A DNA stretch of 39,399 nt from the NCBI GenBank assembly GCA_009760855.2, contig WPIO01000475.1:1-39399 (forward strand), read 5' to 3'. This DNA is from Cristatella mucedo. Its lineage: Eukaryota > Bryozoa > Phylactolaemata > Cristatellidae. The notes under the pieces were generated by a model. The model had not been told where the DNA came from. It was given only the letters and a program-made list of their open reading frames with translations, and did not search any database. The position numbers were made by a program, and so were the translations under genes. Shown here one piece after another: positions 9,023 through 19,483 of this stretch. Within the stretch, counting starts at the first letter, position 1. Each line of letters starts with the position of its first letter.

Positions 9023-12000
9023 CAGCAGATCGCACAATATCTAGATACTTTAAATCAACCTGCCAGAGCGTGCAGTAGTTTGCAGCATAATGCAGCGCTT
9101 TGCTTCAGGCAATCGCACTTGAATAACTCATTTCGCTTGAGTTTGCAGCAGGTCGCTGAATATAAAGACACCTCGATACTGGTCGTTATAGTGTGCCATA
9201 GCTTGCTGCAGAGAGAGGTGCCTAGCATTAGGCCAGTCACACTGAACTAACCTACTTCGCATGAGATCGCAGCAGATATCACAATATCTAGATACTTTAA
9301 ATCAACCCGTCAAGTCATGCAGTCGGTCGGAGAGGAGTGCAGGCCTTGCTTTAGGCAATCACACTGGAATAACTCATTTCGCTTGAGTTTGCAGCAGATC
9401 CCAGAATGTAAAGACACTTCGATACTGCTCGTTATTGTGTGATGACTTGCAACAGAGATTTCGGCGCCTTGCATTAGGCCATTCACACATGAATAGCTTA
9501 TCTTGCATGAGTTCACAGCATATAGCACAATATCTAGATAATTTAAATCAACCCGCCAGAGCGTGGAGTAATTTGCAGCATAATGCAGCTCCTAGATTCA
9601 GGCAATCGAACTTGAATAACTCATTTCGCTTGAGTTCGCAGCAGATCGCTGAATATTAAGACACCTCGATACTACTTGTTATATCGTGTGATGACTTGCT
9701 GCAGAGTGCTAATCTTTGCATTAAGCCATTCACACTTGAATAGCTGATTTTGCATTAGTCTACAGCAGATCATACAATATCTAGATACTTTAAATCAACC
9801 CGCCAGTGTGTGCAGTAGTTTGCAGCATAATGCAGCACCTTGCTTCAGGCAATCCCACTTTAGTAACTCATTTCGCTTAAGTTTGCAGCAGATCGCTAAA
9901 TATAAAGACACCTCGATACTGGTCGTTATAGTGTGCCATAGCTTGCTGCAGAGAGAGGTGCCTAGCATTAGGCCAGTCACACTGAACTAACCTACTTTGC
10001 ATAAGATCGCAGCAGATTGCACAATATCTAGATACTTTAAATCAACCCGTCAAGTCATGCAGTCGGTCGGAGCGGAGTGCAGGCCTTGCTTTAGGCAATC
10101 ACACTGGAATAACTCATTTCGCTTGAGTTTGCTGCAGATCCCAGAATGTAAAGACACTTTGATACTGCTCGTTATAGTGTGTGATGACTTGCAGCAGATT
10201 GCGGCGCCTGACATTAGGCCATTCACACTTGAATAGCTTATCTTGCATATGTTCACAGCATATAGCACAATATCTAGATAATTTAAATCAACCCGCCAGA
10301 GCGTGGAGTAGTTTGCAGCATAATGCAGCTCCTAGATTCAGGCAATCGCACTTGAATAACTCATTTTGCTTGAGTTTGTAGCAAATGGCTAAATATAAAG
10401 ACACCTCGATACTGCTCTTCATAGCGTGTGATAACTTGCTGCATAGTGCTGCACCTCTTATTAGGCCATTTACACATGAATAGCTTATTTTGCATGAGTT
10501 CACAGCAGATCGCACAATATCTAGATACTTAAAATCAACCCACCAGAGCGTGCAGTAGCTAACAGCAGTGTGCAGCTCCAAACTTTAGGCAATTGCACTT
10601 GAATAACTTTTTTCGCTTGAGTTCGCAGCAGATCGCTAAATATTAGGTCACCTCGATACTACTCGTTATATCGTGTGATGACTTGCTGCAGAGTGCTGAT
10701 CCTTGCATTAGGCCATTCACACTTGAATAGCTTATTTTGCATGAGTTCACAGCAGATCGCACAACATCTAGATACTTAAAATCAACCCGCCAGAGCGTGC
10801 AGTAGTTTGCAGCATAATGCAGCTCCTAGATTCAGGCAATCGCACTTGAATAACTCATTTTGCTTGAGTTTGTAGCAAATGGCTAAATATAAAGACACCT
10901 CGATACTGCTCTTCATAGCGTGTGATAACTTGCTGCATAGTGCTGCACCTCTTATTAGGCCATTTACACATGAATAGCTTATTTTGCATGAGTTCACAGC
11001 AGATCGCACAATATCTAGATACTTAAAATCAACCCACCAGAGCGTGCAGTAGCTAACAGCAGAGTGCAGCTCCAAACTTTAGGCAATTGCACTTGAATAA
11101 CTTATTTCGCTTGAGTTCGCAGCAGATCGCTAAATATTAGGTCACCTCGATACTACTCGTTATATCGTGTGATGACTTGCTGCAGAGTGCTGATCCTTGC
11201 ATTAAGCCATTCATCCTTGAATAGCTGATTTTGCATTAGTCTACAGCAGATCGCACAATATCCAGATACTTTAAATCAACCCGCCAGTGTGTGCAGTAGT
11301 TTGCAGCATAATGCAGCGCCTTGCTTCAGGCAATCGCACTTGAATAACTCATTTCGATTGAGTTTGCAGCAGATCGCTGAATACAAAGACACCTCGATAC
11401 CGCTCGTTATAGTGGGCGATAGCTTGCTGCAGAGTGCAGTGGCTAGCATTGGGCCATTCACACTTAACTAACCTACTTTGCATGAGATCGCAGCAGATTG
11501 CACAATATCTAGATACTTTAAATCAACCCGTCAAGTCATGCATTCGCTCGGAGAGGAGTGCAGGCCTTGCTTTAGGCAATCGCACGTAAATAACTCATTT
11601 CGGTCGAGTATGCAGCAGATCGCTTAATATAAAGACACCTCGATACTGCTCGTTATATCGTGTAAAACTTGCTGCAGAGTGCGGCGCCTAGCATTAGGTA
11701 GTTCACTCGTGAATAACCTACTTTGCAGGACTTCACAGCAGATCGCTCAATATCTATATACTTTAAATCTACCCGTCAAATCATGCAGTCGCTCGGAGAG
11801 CAGTGCAGGCCTTGTTTTAAGCAATTGCACTGGAATAACTCATTTCGCTTGTGTTTGCTGCAGATCGCAGATTATGAAGAAACCTCGATACTGCTCGTTA
11901 TAGCGTGTGACAACTTACTACAGATTTAGGCGCCTTGCATTTAGCCATTCACACTGGAATAGCTTATCTTGCATGAGTTCACAGCAGATCGCACAATATC

Positions 12001-12228
12001 TAGATACTTTAAATCGACCCGCCAGAGCGTGCAGTAGTTTGCAGCAGAGTGCAGCTCCTTGCTTTAGGCAATCTCACATGAATACCACATTTCGGTTAAG
12101 TTTGATGCAAATCGCTGGATATAACGACACCTCGATACTGCTCGTTATATCGTGTGATTACTTGCTGCAGAGTGCGGCGCCTAGCATTAGGTAGTTCACT
12201 CGTGAATAACCTACTTTGCAGGACTTCA
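9023..12228 (+). repeat. Third HOR copy: T3-T9, T8-T9 again, T10-T13 (13 dimers, 3,206 bp)
   Basis: T3-T9 match the reference at a constant offset of 8,133 bp. The T8-T9 pair then occurs twice (10256-10749 and 10750-11243), and T10 onward match at 8,622-8,625 bp. It shares private changes with the first copy, such as GAGCTCAC and AACCTGCC in T3. It has 13 dimers only because a two-dimer gain offsets a two-dimer loss. Confidence 0.8.
10750..11243 (+). repeat. Local two-dimer duplication (T8-T9), 494 bp
   Basis: From about 10815 this copy repeats 10321-10749 nearly exactly. Its left edge (about 10700-10810) instead reads CAACATCTAGATACTTAAAA and GCCAGAGCGTGCAG, as at 7000-7090, so the first T8 dimer of the duplicate is a mosaic. 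The T9 copy here has GCAGAGTGC and TTATTTCGC rather than the GCAGTGTGC and poly-T of the copy before it, so it is not a simple replica. Confidence 0.78.
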
Positions 12229-13708
12229 CAGCAGATCGCTCAATATCTAGATACTTTAAATCAATCCGTCAAATCATGCAGTCGCTCGGAGAGCAGTGCA
12301 GGCCTTGTTTTAAGCAATCGCACTGGAATAACTCATTTCGCTTGTGTTTGCTGCAGATCGCAGATTATGAAGAAACCTCGATACTGCTCGTTATAGCGTG
12401 TGACAACTTACTACAGATTTAGGCGCCTTGCATTAAGCCATTCACACTGGAATAGCTTATCTTGCATGAGTTCACAGCAGATCGCACAATATCTAGATAC
12501 TTTAAATCAACCCGCCAGAGCGTGCAGTAGTTTGCAGCAGAGTGCAGCTCCTTGCTTTAGGCAATCTCACATGAATACCACATTTCGGTTAAGTTTGATG
12601 CAGATCGCTGGATATAACGACACCTCGATACTGCTCGTTATATCGTGTGATTACTTGTTGCAGATTGCGGGGCCTAGCTTTAGGCCACTCACACTTGAAA
12701 AGCTTATCTTGCATGAGTTCACAGCAGATCGCACAATATCTAGATACTTTAAATCAACCCGCCAGAGCGTGCAGTAGTTTGCAGCATAATGCAGCACTTT
12801 GCTTCAGGCAATCGCACTTGAATAACTTATTTCGCTTGAGTTTGCAGCAGATCGCTGAATATAAAGACACCTCGATACTGGTCGTTATAGTGTGCCATAG
12901 CTTGCTGCAGAGAGAGGTGCCTAGCATTAGGCCAGTCACACTGAACTAACCTACTTCGCATGAGATCGCAGCAGATTGCACAATATCTAGATACTTTAAA
13001 TCAACCCGTCAAGTCATGCAGTCGGTCGGAGAGGAGTGCAGGCCTTGCTTTAGGCAATCACACTGGAATAACTCATTTCGCTTGAGTTTGCAGCAGATCC
13101 CAGAATGTAAAGACACTTCGATACTGCTCGTTATAGTGTGTGATGACTTGCAACAGATTTCGGCGCCTTGCATTAGGCCATTCACACATGAATAGCTTAT
13201 CTTGCATGAGTTCACAGCATATAGCACAATATCTAGATAATTTAAATCAACCCGCCAGAGCGTGGAGTAATTTGCAGCATAATGCAGCTCCTAGATTCAG
13301 GCAATCGCACTTGAATAACTCATTTCGCTTGAGTTCGCAGCAGATCGCTGAATATTAAGACACCTCGATACTACTTGTTATATCGTGTGATGACTTGCTG
13401 CAGAGTGCTGATCTTTGCATTAAGCCATTCACACTTGAATAGCTGATTTTGCATTAGTCTACAGCAGATCATACAATATCTAGATACTTTAAATCAACCC
13501 GCCAGTGTGTGCAGTAGTTTGCAGCATAATGCAGCGCCTTGCTTCAGGCAATCGCACTTGAATAACTCATTTCGCTTGAGTTTGCAGCAGATCGCTGAAT
13601 ATAAAGACACCTCGATACTGCTCGTTATAGCGAGCGATAGCTTGCTGCAGAGTGCGGCGCCTAGCATTAGGCCATTCACACTTGACTAACCTACTTTGCA
13701 TGAGATCG
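12229..13708 (+). repeat. Fourth HOR copy, truncated: T1-T6
   Basis: T1-T5 match 3605-4839 at an offset of 8,622-8,624 bp and share private AATCCGTC, GCAGCACTTTGC and TTATTTCGC (in T3). In the last dimer (13462) the B half begins like T6 (GATCATACAATATC), but GCAGCGCCTTGC and the A half GCGAGCGATAGC match 5830. The copy therefore crosses over to that non-canonical dimer. Confidence 0.78.
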
Positions 13709-14449
13709 CAGCTGATTGCACAATATCTAGATACTTTAAATCAACCCGTCAAGTCATGCAGTCGCTCGGAGAGGAGTGCAGGCCTTGCTTTAAGCAATCG
13801 CACATAAATAACTCATTTCGCTTGAGTTTTGCAGCAGATCCAGAATGTAAAGACACTTCAATACTGCTTGTTATAGCGTGTGATAACTTGCTGCAGAGTG
13901 AGGCGCGTTGCATTAGGCCATTTACAATTGAATAGCTTATTTTGCATGAGTTCACAGCAGATGGCACAATATCTAGATACTTAAAATCAACCCGTCTAAG
14001 CATGCTGTAGCTCGGAGCAGAGTGCAGGCCTTGCTTCAGGCAATCGCACTTGAATAACTTATTTCGCTTGTGTTTGCAGCAGATCGCAGAATATAAAGAC
14101 ACCTCGATACTACTCGTTATCGTGTGTGATATGCTTGCTGCAGAGTGCGGTGCCTAGGATTAGGTAGTTCACTCTGTGAATAACCTACTTTGCAGGACTT
14201 CACTGCAGATCGCACAATATCTAGATACTTTAAATCAACCCGTCAAGTCATGCAGTCGCTCGGAGAGGAGTGCAGGCCTTGTTTTAGGCAATCGCACTGG
14301 AATAACTCATTTCGCTTAAGTTTGTGGGCAGATCGCAGAATATAAAGACACTTCGTAACTGCTCGTTATAGCGTGTGATAACTTTTTGCAGATTGCTGCG
14401 CTTTGCATTAGGCCATTCACACTTGAATAGCTTGTTTTGCATGAGTTCA
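13709..14449 (+). repeat. Transition dimers between left and middle domains
   Basis: The first dimer matches 6077 up to about 13830, then switches to a form with GATCCAGAATG and GAGGCGCGTTGC that recurs near 37850-37960. The second is B3-like (CCCGTCTAAGCATGCTGTAG), preceded by CAGATGGCACAATATC, also found at 37958. The third carries TTTGTGGGCAGATCG, as at 6799 and 38204. Confidence 0.72.
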
Positions 14450-14549
14450 CAGCAGATCGCACAACATCTAGATACTTAAAATCAACCCGCCAGAGCGTGC
14501 AGTAGCATTAGGCCATTTACACTTGAATAGCTTATTTTGCATGAGTTCA
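14450..14549 (+). repeat. Truncated 100-bp dimer (147-bp internal deletion)
   Basis: Successive anchors lie at 14462 and 14562. The B half runs normally to GAGCGTGCAGTAG and then joins CATTAGGCCATTTACACTTG, from the end of an A half. The shared TAG at the join (CAGTAG in B, CCTAGCATTAGG in A) suggests a microhomology deletion or slippage. It is the shortest unit I found in the window. Confidence 0.88.
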
Positions 14550-16514
14550 CAGCAGATCGCACAATATGTAGATACTTAAAATCAACCCGCCAGTGCGTGC
14601 AGTAGCAAACAGCAGAGTGCAGCTCCTTGCTTTAGGCAATCGCACTGGAATAACTCATTTTGCTTGAGTTTGCAGAAATCGCTAAATATAAAGACACCTC
14701 GATACTACTCGTTATATCGTGTGATAACTTGCTGCAGTGTGCTAATCGTTGCATTAAGCCATGCACACTTGAATAGCTGATTTTGCATTAGTCAACAGCA
14801 GATCGCACAATATCTAGATACTTTAAATCAACCCGCCAGTGTGTGCAGTAGTTTGCAGCATAATGCAGTGCCTTGCTTCAGGCAATCGCACTTGAATAAC
14901 TCATTTCGCTTGAGTTTGCAGATGATCGCTAAATATAAAGACACCTCGATACTGCTCTTTATAGTGTGCGATAGCTTGCTGCAGAGTGCAGTGCCTAGCA
15001 TTAGACCATTCACACTTAACTAACCTACTTTGCATGAGATCGCAGCAGATTGCACAATATCTAGATACTTTAAATCAAACCGTCAAGTCATGCAGTCGTT
15101 CGGAGAGGAGTGCAGGCCTTGCTTTAGGCAATCGCACTGGAATAACTCATTTTGCTTGAGTTTGCAGAAATCGCTAAATATAAAGACACCTCGATACTAC
15201 TCGTTATATCGTGTGATAACTTGCAGCAGTGTGCTAATCGTTGCATTAAGCCATGCACACTTGAATAGCTGATTTTGCATTAGTCAACAGCAGATCGCAC
15301 AATATCTAGATACTTTAAATCAACCCGCCAAAGCGTGCAGTAGCTTTTAGTGCAGGCCTTGCTTTAGGCAATCGCACTTGAATAACTCATTTCGCTTGAG
15401 TTTGCAGCAGATCGCAGAATATAAAGACACCTCGATACTGCTCGTTATATCGTGTGATGACTTGCTGCAGAGTGCGGCGCCTAGCATTAGGCCATTCACA
15501 TTTAAATAGCTTATTTTGCATGAGTTCACAGCAGATCGCACAATATCTAGATACTTTAAATCAACCCGTCAAGTCATGCAGTCGCTCGGAGAGGAGTGCA
15601 GGCCTTGCTTTAGGCAATCGCACTGGAATAACTCATTTCGCTTGAGTTTGCAGCAGATCGCGGAATATAAAGACACCTCGATACTGCTCGTTATAGCGTG
15701 TGATAACTTGCTGCAGATTGCGGCGCCTTGCATTAGGCCATTCACACTTGAATAGCTTATTTTGCATGAGTTCACAGCAGATCGCACAATATCTAGATAC
15801 TTTAAATCAACCCGCCAGAGCGTGCAGTAGTTTGCAGCAGAGTGCAGCTCCTTGCTTTAGGCAATCGCACTTCAATAACTCATTTCGCTTAAGTTTGCAG
15901 CTGATCGCAGAATATAAAGACACCTCGATACTGCTCGTTATATCGTGTGATTACTTGTTGCAGATTGCGGGGCCTAGCATTAGGCCATTCACACTTGAAT
16001 AGCTTATTTTGCATGAGTTCACAGCAGATCGCACAATATCTAGATACTTTAAATCAACCCGCCAGAGCGTGCAGTAGTTTGCAGCATAATGCAGAGCTTT
16101 GCTTCAGGCAATCGCACTTGAATAACTCATTTCGCTTGAGTTTGCAGCAGATCGCTGAATATAAAGACACCTCGATACTGCTCGTTATAGTGGGCGATAG
16201 CTTGCTGCAGAGTGCAGTGGCTCGCATTGGGCCAGTCACACTGAACTAACCTACTTTGCATGAGATCGCAGCAGATTGCACAATATCTAGATACTTTAAA
16301 TCAACCCGTCAAGTCATGCAGTAGCTCGGAGAAGAGTGCAGGCCTTGCTTCAGGCAATCGCACTTGAATAACTCATTTCGCTTGAGTTTGCAGCAGATCG
16401 CTGAATATAAAGACACCTCGATACTGGTCGTTATAGTGTGCGATAGCTTGCTGCAGAGTGAGGTGCCTAGCATTAGGCCATTCACACTTGAATAACCTAC
16501 TTCGCATGAGATCG
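14550..16514 (+). repeat. Middle-domain dimers, eight copies, heterogeneous
   Basis: The segment includes a dimer with GTAGCAAACAGCAG (14550), T10-like CCAGTGTGTG units with CAGATGATCGCTAAA (14796) and a B1 dimer with CGTTCGGAGAGG (15043). The last two recur near 32540-33000 in the reverse order. One dimer (15288-15528, 241 bp) is a B2/B1 hybrid joined as GTGCAGTAGCTTTTAGTGCAGG. Dimers at 15529-16514 are close to consensus and lack HOR-specific variants. Confidence 0.7.
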
Positions 16515-18485
16515 CAGCAGATTGCACAAAATCTAGATACTTTAAATCAACCCGTCAAGTCATGCAGTTGCTCGGAGAGGAGTGCAGGCCTTGCTTTAGG
16601 CAATCGCACTGGAATAACTCATTTCGCTTGAGTTTGCAGCAGATCCCAGAATGTAAAGACACTTCGATACTGCTCGTTATAGTGTGTGATGACTTGCTGC
16701 AGATTGTGGCGCCTTGCATTAGGCCATTCACACTTGAATAGCTTATCTTGCATTAGTTCACAGTAGATCGCTCAATATCTAGATAATTTAAATCAACCCG
16801 CCAGAACGTTGAGTAGTTTGCAGCATAATGCAGCTCCTACATTCAGGCAATCGCACTAGAATAACTCATTTTGCTTGAGTTTGTAGCAAATGGTTAAATA
16901 TAAAGACACCTCGATACTGCTCTTCATAGCGTGTGATAACTTGCTGCAGAGTGCTGCACCTTGCATTAGGCCATTTACACATGAATAGCTTATTTTGCAT
17001 GAGTTCACAGCAGATCGCACAATATCTAGATACCTAAAATCAACCCGCCAGAGTGTGCAGTAGCTAACAGCAGAGTGCATCTCAAAACTTTAGGCAATTG
17101 CACTTGAATAACTTATTTCGCTTGAGTTCGCAGCAGATCGCTAAATATTAAGTCACCTCGATACTACTCGTTATATCGTGTGATGACTTCCTGATGAGTG
17201 CTGATCCTTGCATTAAGCCATTCACACTTGAATAGCTGATTTTGCATTAGTCTACAGCAGATCGCACAATATCCAGATACCTTAAATCAACCCGCCAGTG
17301 TGTGCAGTAGTTTGCAGCATAATGCAGCGCCTTGCTTCAGGCAATCGCACTTAAATAACTCATTTAGCTTGAGTTTGCAGCAGATCGCTGAATACAAAGA
17401 CACCTCGATACTACTCGTTATATTGTGTGATGACTTGCTGCAGAGAGCAGTGCCTAGCATTAGGTAGTTCACTCGTGAATAACCTACTTTGCAGGACTTC
17501 ACAGTAGATCGCTCAACATCTAGATAATTTAAATCAACCCGCCAGAACGTTGAGTAGTTTGCAGCATAATGCAGCTCCTAGATTCAGGCAATCGCACTTG
17601 AAAAACTCATTTCGTATGAGTTTGCAGCCGATCGCTGAATATAAAGACACCTCGATACTGCTCGTTATAGTGTGCGATAGCTTGCTGCAGAGTGCAGTGG
17701 CTAGCATTAGGCCATTCACACTTAACTAACCTACTTTGCATGAGATCGCAGCGGATTGCACAATATCTCGATACTTTAAATCAACCCGTCAAGTCATGCA
17801 GTCGCTCGGAGAGGAGTGCAGGCCTTGCTTTAGCCAATCACACGTAAATAACTCATTTCGGTCGAGTTTGCAGCAGATCGCTTAATATAAAGACACCTCG
17901 ATACTGCTCGTAATATCGTGTAAAACGCTGCAGAGTGCGGCGCCTAGCATTAGGTAGTTCACTCGTGAATAACCTACTTTGCAAGACTTCACAGCAGATC
18001 GCTCATTATCTAGATACTTTAAATCAACCCGCCAGAGCGTGCAGTTGTTTGCAGCAGAGTGCAGCTCCTTGCTTTAGGCAATCGCACATGAATACCACAT
18101 TTCGGTTAAGTTTGATGCAGATCGCTAGATATAACGACACTTCGATACTGCTCGTTATATCGTGTGATTACTTGTTGCAGATTGCGGGGCCTAGCATTAA
18201 GCCACTCACACTTGAAAAGCTTATCTTGCATGAGTTCACAGCAGATCGCACAATATCTAGATACTTTAAATCAACCCGCCAGAGCGTGCAGTAGTTTGCA
18301 GCATAATGCAGCGCCTTGCTTCAGGCAATCGCACTTGAATAACTCATTTCGCTTGAGTTTGCAGCAGATCGCTGAATATAAAGACACCTCGATACTGCTC
18401 GTTATAGCGTGTGATAACTTGCTGCAGAGTGAGGCGCCTTGCATTAGGCCATTTACACTTGAATAGCTTATCTTCCAAGAGTTCA
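16515..18485 (+). repeat. Relic HOR segment in the middle domain (T7-T8-T9-T10-...-T11-T2-T3 order)
   Basis: Markers appear in the order of the left-domain HOR: CAGATCCCAGAATG (16515 dimer), CTAGATAATTTAAATC with TGTAGCAAATGG (16761), AGCTAACAGCAG with CAAAACTTTAGG (17008) and ATATCCAGATAC (17255). Then come an additional T8/T10 mosaic (17502), a T11-like dimer with CGGTCGAGTTTGC (17749), a T2-like dimer with GCGGGGCC (17992) and a T3-like dimer (18239). It lacks the left-specific CGGTCGG and GCCATAGC, which suggests an older split. Confidence 0.72.
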
Positions 18486-18731
18486 CAGCAGATCGCACAA
18501 AATCTAGATACTTTAAATCAACCCGTCAAATCATGCAGTCGCTCGGAGAGGAGTGCAGGCCTTGGTTTAGGCAAACACACTTCAATAACTCATTTCGCTT
18601 AAGTTTGCAGCTGATCGCAGAATATAAAGACACCTCGATACTGCTCGTTATAGCGTGTAATAACTTGCTGCAGAGTGGGGCGCCTTGCATTAGGCCATTT
18701 ACACATGAATAACTTATTTTGCATGAGTTCA

Positions 18732-19483
18732 CAGCAGATCGCACAATATCTAGATACTTTAAATCAACCCGCCTGAGCGTGCAGTAGTTTGCAGCAGAGT
18801 GCAGCTCCTTGCTTTAGGCAATCGCATATGAATAACTCATTTCGCTTGAGTTTGCAGCAGATCGCTGAATATTAAAGACACCTCGATACTACTCGTTATA
18901 GCGTGTGATGACTTGCTGCAGAGTGCTGCGCCTTGCATTAAGCCATTCACACTTGAATAAGCTGATTTTGCATGAGTTCACAGCAGATCGCACAATATCT
19001 AGATACTTCAAATCAGCCCGTCAAGGCATGAAGTAACTCGGAGCAGAGGGCAGGCTTTGCTTTAGGCAATCGCACTTGAATAACTCATTTCGCTTAAGTT
19101 TGCAGCAGATCGCGGAATATAAAGACACCTCGATACTACTCGTTATAGCGTGTGATAACTTGCTGCAGAGTGTGCGGCGCCTAGCATTAGGCCGTTTCAC
19201 TTGAATAACCTATTTTGCATGAGACTTCACAGCAGATCGCACAATATCTAGATACTTTAAATCAAACCCGTCAAGTCATGCAGTAGCTTGCATCAGCAGT
19301 GCAGGCCTTGCTTTAGGCAATCGCACTTGAATAAATCAATTCGCTTTGAGTTTGCAGCAGATCGCTGAATATAAAGACACCTCGATACATGCTCGTTATA
19401 TCGTGTTGATGACTTGCTGCAGAGTGTGCTGCGCCTTGCATAAGCCATTCACACTTGATAAACCTATTTTGCATGAATCACAA
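18732..19483 (+). repeat. Three over-long dimers (249, 249, 254 bp) with scattered single-base insertions
   Basis: Anchors are at 18744, 18993, 19242 and 19496. Small insertions are spread along the units, for example AATAAGCTG, GAGTGTGCGGCG, GAGACTTCACAGC, CAAACCCGTC, GCTTTGAG, GTGTTGATGAC and CATGAATCACAACAGC. Elsewhere spacing is 245-250 bp apart from clear deletions. The longest open frame of the window (19346-19846, 166 codons) spans this segment and is a by-product of the altered phase. Confidence 0.78.

Larger units (their letters stand above)
1..13830 (+). repeat. Left HOR domain: near-identical multi-dimer repeats
   Basis: Dimers here fall into recurring types in fixed order. Reading along: a partial copy (1-396), T1-T13 (397-3604), a second copy that changes after T10 (3605-7045), T3 and T7-T13 (7046-9022), T3-T13 with T8-T9 repeated (9023-12228), then T1-T6 (12229-13708). 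Diagnostic linked variants GTGCCATAGC (end of A) and CAGTCGGTCGG (next B) occur here eight times, are absent from the middle domain, and recur three times in the right domain. The domain ends inside the dimer at 13709, where the sequence switches to a middle-domain form near GATCCAGAATG. Confidence 0.88.
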
